Positions 1-4,413 of a stretch of DNA of 6,741 bases are shown here, in pieces. The notes under the pieces were generated by a model. It saw only the letters and a program-made list of their open reading frames with translations, had not been told where the DNA came from and searched no databases. The number at the start of each line of letters is the position of its first letter. Within the stretch, counting starts at the first letter, position 1. The translations under genes and the position numbers were made by a program. Source of the stretch: Methanoculleus marisnigri (GTDB lineage Archaea > Halobacteriota > Methanomicrobia > Methanomicrobiales > Methanoculleaceae); contig DASQ01000089.1 in the NCBI GenBank assembly GCA_002503885.1, positions 58,683-65,423 on the forward strand, in the 5' to 3' direction.

Positions 1-42
1 TCGCCGCCATCGTCATGGCGCTCGCAGCCTTCGGGTGCGCCG
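1..42 (+). repeat. Direct repeat, left copy (3' gene end)
   Basis: This stretch matches 957-998 at 40 of 42 positions, with differences at 8 (C/A) and 15 (A/G). It may extend left beyond the window. Similarity stops at 43, so the two gene ends have different last codons. The copies lie 956 bp apart and flank the nucleotidyltransferase remnant and the toxin-antitoxin genes. Confidence 0.85.
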
Positions 43-68
43 TCCTGCGCCGTCCGGGAACCGCATAG
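1..68 (+). CDS. 3' end of an upstream gene (partial), hydrophobic C-terminus
   Basis: The third forward frame is open from the left edge to a TAG at 66-68 and encodes a hydrophobic tail, AAIVMALAAFGCAVLRRPG, which looks like the last membrane helix of a membrane protein followed by a basic end. I do not recognise the family from about 21 residues. The best support that it is coding is the second copy at 869-1012: the two 42-bp stretches align without gaps, both keep the AAIV(M/V)ALAAFGCA reading, and both differences are consistent with protein-level conservation (one silent, one Met/Val). The frame starting at position 1 is also open, so the assignment is not certain. Confidence 0.45.
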   Translation, partial: AAIVMALAAFGCAVLRRPGTA

Positions 69-69
69 A

Positions 70-160
70 TCTATGGGGGATCCAGCGGGGACCTTTGACG
101 AGCAGAGCGATGTCGACATCCTGATCATCGGTGACGAGATCCGGGTCGATCATGAACTCA
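70..160 (+). pseudogene. Remnant of a MNT-type (minimal) nucleotidyltransferase
   Basis: Frame 1 encodes GTFDEQSDVDILIIGDE (codons from about 88), which matches the second half of the nucleotidyltransferase signature of small MNT proteins, GSYARGT-x(n)-SDxDIL; the two Asp of SDVDIL would be metal ligands. The N-terminal half of the domain is absent. The GS motif itself appears broken: the bases at 71-92 read LYGGS in one frame and the AGTF part in another, which suggests a small deletion. After about residue 35 the resemblance ends and the frame runs into sequence without family features before a stop near 285. In archaea these proteins usually pair with HEPN partners as toxin-antitoxin modules; no HEPN partner is visible. 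I read it as a decayed fragment, not a working gene. Confidence 0.55.
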
Positions 161-342
161 CCACGACCGCGATATCAACGCGGCGATCAACATCCAGAAG
201 TTTCCCTGTTCCCGCAGCCGGTCTATTTCCTCCGAAAATGAAGGGGCCTGCCCTTCACGCATCTCCTGAATCGATGGTCCGATAAGAGGTCTCACAAGAG
301 GCCGTCCAGTGCATCCGCTCGCATCATGAAAACGTTCATCGC

Positions 343-362
343 GTATACCTGAGTATACCTCA
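343..362. promoter_or_regulatory. Probable operator of the toxin-antitoxin operon
   Basis: Two copies of GTATACCT lie exactly 10 bp apart (343-350 and 353-360), and a third partial copy, GTATGA, follows at 363. Each contains the palindrome GTATAC, and TGAG-N5-CTCA (350-362) forms a further inverted repeat. The array abuts the antitoxin ATG at 365, with no ribosome binding site between, so the message is probably leaderless or nearly so. A 10-bp helical spacing is what a dimeric ribbon-helix-helix repressor would recognise, and such antitoxins commonly autoregulate. Binding here is inferred. Confidence 0.5.
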
Positions 363-364
363 GT

Positions 365-598
365 ATGACAAGCGTCACCGTCAAGATCGATGCTGAACTC
401 CGGGACCAGCTCAACGCCCTGAAAGTCCATCCCCGGGAGTCGTACAACGAGGTGATCGGGCGCCTGGTGGATATGGCGATCGACGAGGAGCCTCTCAGTG
501 AAGAGGCAATCCGGGACCTTGAACAATCGCTTGAAGACCTCCGGGCCGGGAGGGTCTATACTCTGGAAGAGGTCATGGCGGAGCTGAAGGAGGAATGA
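365..598 (+). CDS. Ribbon-helix-helix-type antitoxin (RelB/VapB-like), 77 aa
   Basis: Small acidic protein with the layout of an archaeal ribbon-helix-helix antitoxin. Residues 1-12 (MTSVTVKIDAEL) would form the DNA-binding beta strand, and about 10-40, with the family-like stretch KVHPRESYNEVIGRLV, the two helices that dimerise and hold the DNA. The rest is an acidic helical tail (EEPLSEEAIRDLEQSLEDL) ending in YTLEEVMAELKEE, the part that would wrap and neutralise the toxin. It resembles the archaeal family called DUF7557 or 'antitoxin VapB family', a name given from memory. The stop overlaps the toxin start by four bases (ATGA, 595-598), so the two are translationally coupled. The start at 365 is chosen because the protein then begins with the normal beta strand. 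The repeat just upstream suggests self-repression. Confidence 0.82.
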   Translation: MTSVTVKIDAELRDQLNALKVHPRESYNEVIGRLVDMAIDEEPLSEEAIRDLEQSLEDLRAGRVYTLEEVMAELKEE

Positions 599-867
599 CC
601 TGCCGCGTGGTCATCACCGCGACAGCCCGCCATAACCTCAGGAGCATTCCACGACCTATGGCAGTCCGGATAGGTGAAGAACTTGCATCGCTTGCCGGCG
701 AGTCCGACCCTAAAGCGCATCTCAAAAAGCTGAAGGGTTCGGATAACCCACCGTTTTATTCACTCCGTGTCGGGGATTATCGGGCGGTCCTCTCGGTCAT
801 AGATAATCTCCTGGTGATCGATGTCATTGCCGTCGGACGCCGAAGCAGGATTTATCGAAGGTTCTGA
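595..867 (+). CDS. RelE/ParE superfamily toxin, 90 aa
   Basis: Basic 90-residue protein, the normal length for the RelE/ParE fold. Visible family marks are an N-terminal strand and helix (CRVVITATARHNLRSIP, 3-19), a second helix (MAVRIGEELASLAG), the KKLKGSDN turn (44-51), the central YSLRVGDYRAVLSV hairpin (55-68) and the C-terminal VIAVGRRSRIYRRF (77-90). RelE relatives are ribosome-dependent mRNA endonucleases, whereas ParE relatives poison gyrase; the central R-x-G-D-Y-R and terminal R/Y residues fit the RelE side, where Arg, Lys and Tyr act in cleavage. The usual VGHR near the end is VGRR here, a modest change that need not disable it. The ATG lies inside the antitoxin stop (ATGA). The frame is intact, so the module is probably functional. 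Confidence 0.85.
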   Translation: MTCRVVITATARHNLRSIPRPMAVRIGEELASLAGESDPKAHLKKLKGSDNPPFYSLRVGDYRAVLSVIDNLLVIDVIAVGRRSRIYRRF

Positions 868-868
868 C

Positions 869-1012
869 CGGGGTATCGCCGCAACCCATGTCCTCGGCGG
901 GCTGTCGTGGGTCGTCCGGAGTGCGCTCTACTCTTATGTCGTCCACGGCGTCTCCGTCGCCGCAATCGTCGTGGCGCTCGCAGCCTTCGGGTGCGCCGGC
1001 ACGGCGCGCTGA
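869..1012 (+). pseudogene. Truncated second copy of the 3' end of the upstream gene
   Basis: Directly after the toxin stop, another frame encodes about 47 residues, including HVLGGLSWVVRSALYSYVV and then VAAIVVALAAFGCAG, ending in TGA at 1010-1012. The last part is the same as the tail of the gene at the left edge (see 1-68). A nominal ATG exists at 821, but it lies within the toxin gene, has no ribosome binding site, and its first 16 codons are simply the toxin gene read out of frame. I therefore read this as a gene fragment left by a duplication or insertion. The protein looks like an amphipathic segment plus a final membrane helix. The parent family is not recognised. Confidence 0.45.
957..998 (+). 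repeat. Direct repeat, right copy (3' gene end)
   Basis: Right partner of the repeat at 1-42, 40 of 42 bases identical and ungapped. It sits in the last third of the gene fragment 869-1012. Sequence left of 957 could also be repeated, but the matching DNA would lie outside the window. Confidence 0.85.
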
Positions 1013-1046
1013 GGTCTCGCGGCGCAGAACCGGGAACTCCCGTGGT

Positions 1047-1062
1047 TCTATATATCTCTATA
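1047..1062 (+). promoter_or_regulatory. TATA-box region for the small membrane protein gene
   Basis: TCTATATATCTCTATA is the only strongly AT-rich stretch in this GC-rich neighbourhood and contains TATATAT (1049-1055). A start of transcription about 25 bases downstream would fall near 1077-1084. Just upstream, 1027-1048 can fold into a weak hairpin (GAACCGGGA against TCCC-GT-GGTTC), perhaps marking the end of the preceding transcript. Confidence 0.45.
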
Positions 1063-1114
1063 GCATATGGCGGGAAGGTATATGGTCCCGGGAGCATATG
1101 ATCCTCTGGTCCGG

Positions 1115-1366
1115 ATGTCTCCTCAAACCAATCCCGAATCACGGCATTCTCCCCCAGGCCCTTCTGCACCCCCAAACGTCCTGCCCGCGCGCGAGAACCC
1201 GGACCGGCCCTTCCTGGTGTTTGCTGCATTCTCCGCGCTCGCGTTCATCACCCTCGGGTCGACCTCCTGGTACGGGGCCTCCGCGCTCCCCCTCGCAGCG
1301 GCACCGGCTGCGGTGGTCGCCCTCGCCCTCTATTTTGCCGCGGTCCGGCTGAAAAACAGGATTTAA
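1115..1366 (+). CDS. Small membrane protein, two predicted helices, 83 aa
   Basis: Family not recognised. The protein has a Pro/Ser/Asn-rich hydrophilic N-terminus (1-31, likely cytoplasmic or disordered), then two hydrophobic segments at about 33-53 (FLVFAAFSALAFITLG) and 55-77 (ASALPLAAAPAAVVALALYF), and a short basic tail (RLKNRI). The second segment is Ala/Leu/Pro-rich; the SWYG between the helices forms the turn. It is flanked by its own TATA box and a terminator, so it seems to be a single-gene transcript. The start is uncertain: an in-frame ATG at 1082 would add 11 residues, is preceded by GGAAGG (1073-1078) and is well placed for a nearly leaderless message, while 1115 gives the more compact protein. 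A still earlier ATG at 1067 lies too close to the TATA box. Confidence 0.55.
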   Translation: MSPQTNPESRHSPPGPSAPPNVLPARENPDRPFLVFAAFSALAFITLGSTSWYGASALPLAAAPAAVVALALYFAAVRLKNRI

Positions 1367-1427
1367 TCATTTTTCCGGGAAAATGTCGCCGCTACTTCAG
1401 TGTTCTGTCCTGGCACCCCGGTGCTGC

Positions 1428-1474
1428 CGCCGGAGCGCTTCCTCCGGCGCCGGCAATTTTTATCCGGCTTTTTT
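1428..1474 (+). terminator. Hairpin plus two T-tracts, probable terminator
   Basis: A perfect 8-bp stem, CGCCGGAG (1428-1435) with CTCCGGCG (1442-1449), has a 6-nt loop and is followed by TTTTT at 1457-1461. A second, overlapping stem, GCCGG (1449-1453) with CCGGC (1464-1468), is followed directly by TTTTTT at 1469-1474. Runs of T are themselves archaeal terminators. Placed about 60-110 bases after the stop at 1366, this separates the small membrane gene from the pst operon. Confidence 0.6.
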
Positions 1475-1479
1475 ATTGC

Positions 1480-1491
1480 ATCTATATAGAT
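1480..1491. promoter_or_regulatory. Perfect 12-bp palindrome upstream of pstS, candidate operator
   Basis: ATCTATATAGAT is a perfect palindrome followed by another AT-rich stretch (ACATATAATAT, 1492-1502). It lies about 40 bases upstream of the TATA box at 1531-1540. It could be a regulator site for phosphate control or a second, upstream TATA element; AT-only content makes chance more likely than for a GC-containing palindrome. Confidence 0.35.
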
Positions 1492-1530
1492 ACATATAAT
1501 ATTGTGCTCTTTCTACATCTATTCCGTCAG

Positions 1531-1540
1531 AAATATATAG
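1531..1540 (+). promoter_or_regulatory. TATA box of the pst operon
   Basis: AAATATATAG is a good archaeal TATA element. The usual distance of about 25 bases from its centre puts the transcription start at about 1561, exactly at an ATG (1561) that opens a 22-codon ORF. No other TATA-like element lies between here and pstS. Confidence 0.6.
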
Positions 1541-1560
1541 TACCCGGGGCAACCGAATAG

Positions 1561-1629
1561 ATGGTGAAGATTTTCCTGGAGAAATGGTTTGCAGGCTTCG
1601 CCGCGTGTTACGAAAAAAAGGAGAAATGA
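1561..1629 (+). CDS. Possible 22-codon leader ORF upstream of pstS
   Basis: ATG at 1561 to TGA at 1627-1629 encodes a short peptide beginning MVKIFLEKWFAGFAAC and ending in a Lys/Glu-rich tail. The predicted transcription start from the TATA box at 1531-1540 coincides with this ATG, so the ORF would be translated from a leaderless message. Its stop lies two bases before the pstS ATG (1632), and the pstS Shine-Dalgarno GGAG (1620-1623) lies inside it. Translation of the leader could therefore govern access to the pstS start. No homology is claimed; the peptide may be only a spacer. Confidence 0.3.
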   Translation: MVKIFLEKWFAGFAACYEKKEK

Positions 1630-1631
1630 AA

Positions 1632-2555
1632 ATGAATTTCAAGAACATGAATGAAAGCGCGGTCTCGCCGATCGTCGCGACCCTCGTCCTGATCGTGGTC
1701 GCCGTCGTCGGTGCGGTCGCCGTCGGTACCATCATGGGTGCCTTCAGCTCGGATGTATCCGAACAGATGAACCCCGGAGACGTTGCCGGCGCCTCCGCGG
1801 CCGAGATCCTGATCGCCGGTTCGACCACCGTCCAGCCGGTCTCCGAACTTCTCGCCGAGGCCTACATGAACGCAAAGCCCGGCGTGAAGATCACCGTCCA
1901 GGGCGGCGGCTCTGGTACCGGCGTGACCTCCGTCGGCATGGACATCGTCGACATCGGCTCTGCCTCCCGTGCCGTCAAGGATGCCGAACTTGAGAAGTAC
2001 CCCAGCCTCCAGACCTACCAGATCGGCGGCTCCGCTGTCGTTCTGATCTGCAGCGATGACCTTACTCTCGAGAACGTTACCCAGGCTGATATCAAGGAGG
2101 CCTATGCGAACTACACCTTCGGCACCTCCTTACCTGACGTTACCAAGGCCTTCGCCCGTGCCGAGTCCTCCGGAACCCAGGACACCTTCCTTGAGTGGCT
2201 CGACAAGATTGAGGTCAACGCGAGCGTCCAGGGCAAAACCGGCAATGCCGGCGTGCTCGCCGCGGTCGCGGACGCCACTGATGCAATCGGTTTCGTTGAC
2301 TTCGGCTACGCCGACGGTGCTGACGGTGTCAATATCGTCGACCTTGAGGGCTATGACCCGGCGACCAGCGACACCATCGGGGACGCACTGGCCGGCCAGG
2401 ACACCTACCCGAACGGCCTGACCCGTCCGCTGAACTACATCGTCAACGGCAACCCGTCCGCCATCGAGAAGGACTTTATTAACTTCGCCAAGTCCCCCGG
2501 TGCGGTCGACCTGTTCAACGATGTTGGCATGTTCAGCATCATTGAGTTCGCGTAA
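1632..2555 (+). CDS. pstS: PstS phosphate-binding protein with type IV pilin-like N-terminus, 307 aa
   Basis: Extracytoplasmic phosphate-binding subunit of the Pst ABC transporter. Residues 1-9 (MNFKNMNES) are short and polar, followed by AVSPIVATLVLIVVAVVGAV (10-29), the pattern of euryarchaeal type IV pilins processed by a prepilin peptidase; cleavage is expected next to A10, exact bond unsure. A linker (39-57) leads to the PBP-like binding domain: GSTTVQP (63-69), GGGSGTG (91-97), DIGSASR (107-113), RAESSGTQDTF (176-186) and GLTRPLNYIVNG (262-273). The first, third and fourth motifs normally supply phosphate ligands. There is no lipobox cysteine, so the hydrophobic helix must anchor it or pack as in a pilin. 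The start at 1632 has GGAG (1620-1623) at 8-nt spacing; in-frame ATGs at 1626 and 1584 have GGAG only 2 nt away. The gene leads pstC, pstA and a pilus-type ATPase. Confidence 0.93.
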   Translation: MNFKNMNESAVSPIVATLVLIVVAVVGAVAVGTIMGAFSSDVSEQMNPGDVAGASAAEILIAGSTTVQPVSELLAEAYMNAKPGVKITVQGGGSGTGVTSVGMDIVDIGSASRAVKDAELEKYPSLQTYQIGGSAVVLICSDDLTLENVTQADIKEAYANYTFGTSLPDVTKAFARAESSGTQDTFLEWLDKIEVNASVQGKTGNAGVLAAVADATDAIGFVDFGYADGADGVNIVDLEGYDPATSDTIGDALAGQDTYPNGLTRPLNYIVNGNPSAIEKDFINFAKSPGAVDLFNDVGMFSIIEFA

Positions 2556-2564
2556 GCATAGAGG

Positions 2565-2594
2565 ATGGAAAACCAATCAACTCTTTTTTTATGA
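2565..2594 (+). other. Nine-codon mini-ORF overlapping the pstC start
   Basis: ATG at 2565 opens MENQSTLFL and stops at TGA 2592-2594, overlapping the pstC ATG (2591) in an ATGA arrangement. pstC itself has no Shine-Dalgarno within range (the nearest, GAGG at 2561-2564, is 26 nt away), so re-initiation from this mini-ORF is one possible way to start pstC. Against it, GAGG directly abuts the mini-ORF ATG, which is too close to work well. Confidence 0.2.
2584..2590 (+). terminator. T7 tract between pstS and pstC, possible partial terminator
   Basis: Seven T residues directly precede the pstC ATG. Archaeal RNA polymerase can terminate on T-tracts without a strong hairpin, and only a weak 3-bp hairpin (TGG-AAAA-CCA, 2566-2575) lies upstream. 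A leaky stop here would give more pstS than pstCA message, as suits a binding protein needed in excess. This is inferred from position and base run only. Confidence 0.3.
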
Positions 2595-3505
2595 GCCAGA
2601 CGTACGATCTCCCACGATTGTTCTTCCTGTCTTCGGCAGCAGTAAGCGCTCTCGTCGTCTTCCTGATCTTCGGATTCATCTTCCTCACCGCCGCCCCTGT
2701 ATTCGAAAAAGAAGGTGTCGGATTTATAACCGGTACGACCTGGAGTTACCAACAGCATGAGTATGGCATCCTGGTCTTTCTTGTCGGCACCATCGCGTTG
2801 ACCGCGGTAACGATGGTCATCGCCTGCCCCCTGGGCATTTTCACCGCGATATTCCTTGCAGAATGGGCACCGGTATGGCTTGAACGTATCGTGCGGCCGC
2901 TCATCGAGCTGCTCGTCGGCATACCCTCAGTGGTATACGGCATATTCGGTTATTTTGTTCTCGAAGACATTTTTCAGGATTATATTAACCCGTTCATCGA
3001 TGCAACCCTCGGGTTTATCCCCATCTTCCGCGACCCGAACCCCGGGAGCGGAAGCGGCATCCTGCTTGCCGCATCCGTGCTTGCCATCATGATCCTGCCG
3101 ACCATCACCACACTCGCACAGGAAGCAATGCGCTCCGTTCCACGCGAGTATCGGGAGGGTTCGTTCGCACTGGGCGCCACCCGGTGGGAGACCATCAGGA
3201 TGGTGGTCATTCCCATCGCGACTCCCGGGATACTGACCGGAATCATCCTCGGGCTGATGCGCGCGATGGGCGAGACGATGGCCGTGGTCATGCTGATCGG
3301 CAACACACCCCGGTTCCCTTCATCCATCATGGACTCGGGGTATGCAATGACATCGAAGATCCTCAACGATATCGGGTACTGGGTTTCGATGGACGAAGCG
3401 CGGAGCGCGCTGTTCGGGATAGCCGCCGTGCTCTTCTGCCTTGAGATCGTCTTCGTCGGGCTGATCCGGTTCGTCGAAAAAAGACTGAAGCAGGATAGGA
3501 GATGA
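2591..3505 (+). CDS. pstC: PstC, phosphate ABC transporter permease, 304 aa
   Basis: One of the two membrane permeases forming the phosphate channel. Hydrophobic segments fit six helices: about 11-36, 62-90, 106-124, 157-177, 205-223 with 229-236, and 273-295. The cytoplasmic loop that docks onto the ABC ATPase (EAA loop) is intact at about 178-208 (EAMRSVPREYREG, GATRWETIRMVVIP), and GETMAVVMLIGN (227-238) is the signature that marks PstC rather than PstA. A loop at about 125-156 (FRDPNPGSGSG) lies between helices. Length is normal. The start lies 35 nt after pstS without a ribosome binding site and just after a T7 run; no other in-frame start exists before the upstream stop at 2543. The conserved EAA loop implies that an ABC ATPase (PstB) partner exists, although none is in this window. 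Confidence 0.93.
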   Translation: MSQTYDLPRLFFLSSAAVSALVVFLIFGFIFLTAAPVFEKEGVGFITGTTWSYQQHEYGILVFLVGTIALTAVTMVIACPLGIFTAIFLAEWAPVWLERIVRPLIELLVGIPSVVYGIFGYFVLEDIFQDYINPFIDATLGFIPIFRDPNPGSGSGILLAASVLAIMILPTITTLAQEAMRSVPREYREGSFALGATRWETIRMVVIPIATPGILTGIILGLMRAMGETMAVVMLIGNTPRFPSSIMDSGYAMTSKILNDIGYWVSMDEARSALFGIAAVLFCLEIVFVGLIRFVEKRLKQDRR

Positions 3506-4413
3506 TGACAGTGGCAACAAGAACAATGCGAAAGGCAGAAGAACTGTTCTTTATGCTGCTCTGCACCGGGGGAGCAGCGCTGTCGGTTCTCATGCTCTTC
3601 CTGATCCTCGGTACCGTTACCATCGAGGCGCTCCCCTCGCTCAGCCTGCACTTCCTCATCACCCCCGAATCCGCATCTCCCGGTCTCGGCGGCGCGATAG
3701 GGAATGCAGTTGTCGGAACGCTCATCATCTCCCTCTGTTCGACTCTGATCGCAACCCCCCTTGCTCTCGGGACGGCGATCTATCTGCAGCGGTATGCCCC
3801 GGACAACAGGCTCACGCGGCTGCTGCGGTTCCTGATCGAGGTATTGTCCGGCACCCCTTCCATCGTCCTGGGTATCGTCGGTCTGATGATCCTGGTCTAT
3901 TACATGCGTGCATACTCCGGGGGCTTTTCGTTGATCTCCGGTTCAATCGCACTCGCGATACTGATTCTCCCGGTTATCGAACGTGCTATCGAGGATGCGA
4001 TCGCGACGGTGCCAAAGGATCTGGAGGAAGGGAGTTACGCTCTCGGGGCAACGAAATGGCAGACCATCCGGAACGTCACCATCCCCACGGTGATTTCCGG
4101 GATTTTAACCGGGATCATCCTCGGGTTCGGCAGGGCAGCGGAAGAATCGGCCGTGGTCATCCTGACCGCGGGGTACACACAGTTCTTCCCGGAACTGGCA
4201 ATCAAGAGCAATGAAAATCTTATATTCGGCATCAAACTCTACCCCCTGCAGGACCTCGTGGGCACGCTCCCCTACGCAGTGTACCATGCTTACGAGAACT
4301 CCAACGTTGTCGCAATATCGGACGGATTCGCTGCAGCCTTCATTCTCATCGGGATTGTTTTTCTGATCAATCTGACGGCACGGATTCTTCTCCGGAGATA
4401 TCGGTATGGTTGA
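3502..4413 (+). CDS. pstA: PstA, phosphate ABC transporter permease, 303 aa
   Basis: Second permease of the Pst channel. Hydrophobic segments lie at about 14-40, 67-95, 110-135, 143-160, 196-224 and 270-295. The EAA loop that contacts the ABC ATPase is seen at about 164-195 (EDAIATVPKDLEEGSYALG, ATKWQTIRNVTIP), followed by GRAAEESAVVILTAG (210-224), the PstA counterpart of the GETMAV motif in PstC. A non-membrane stretch follows (about 225-265, FPELAIKSNENLIFG). The start overlaps the pstC stop (ATGA, 3502-3505). AGGAG at 3497-3501 abuts this ATG, and the second Met (3505) or GTG at 3511 could serve instead, changing only the first residues. The 3' end overlaps the secretion ATPase gene by 8 nt, where pstB would normally be expected. 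Confidence 0.93.
   Translation: MMTVATRTMRKAEELFFMLLCTGGAALSVLMLFLILGTVTIEALPSLSLHFLITPESASPGLGGAIGNAVVGTLIISLCSTLIATPLALGTAIYLQRYAPDNRLTRLLRFLIEVLSGTPSIVLGIVGLMILVYYMRAYSGGFSLISGSIALAILILPVIERAIEDAIATVPKDLEEGSYALGATKWQTIRNVTIPTVISGILTGIILGFGRAAEESAVVILTAGYTQFFPELAIKSNENLIFGIKLYPLQDLVGTLPYAVYHAYENSNVVAISDGFAAAFILIGIVFLINLTARILLRRYRYG

Noticed and set aside
158..526. Minus-strand frame of 122 codons over the antitoxin
   Set aside because: Its N-terminal half is exactly antisense to the antitoxin gene, and it has no promoter or ribosome binding site. Only the short segment 197-278 looks protein-like.
821..868. ATG at 821 as start of a 63-codon gene
   Set aside because: It lies inside the toxin gene, has no ribosome binding site, and its first codons are the toxin gene read out of frame. 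The protein-like part starts only after the toxin stop.
1..1012. Small transposon or integrated element bounded by the 42-bp repeats
   Set aside because: There are no terminal inverted repeats, transposase or integrase, and the repeats are coding 3' ends of unequal context. Reported only as a flanking duplication.
888..1352. + strand frame of 154 codons overlapping the gene fragment and the small membrane protein
   Set aside because: The translation is Ser/Arg/Pro-rich and runs across the TATA region and two better-supported frames. It has no hydrophobic pattern or motif.
1584..1631. Longer pstS start adding 16 residues (MVCRLRRVLRKKGEMK)
   Set aside because: The GGAG before 1584 is only 2 nt away, while 1632 has GGAG at 8 nt and gives a normal short class III signal. 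The upstream start is not fully excluded.
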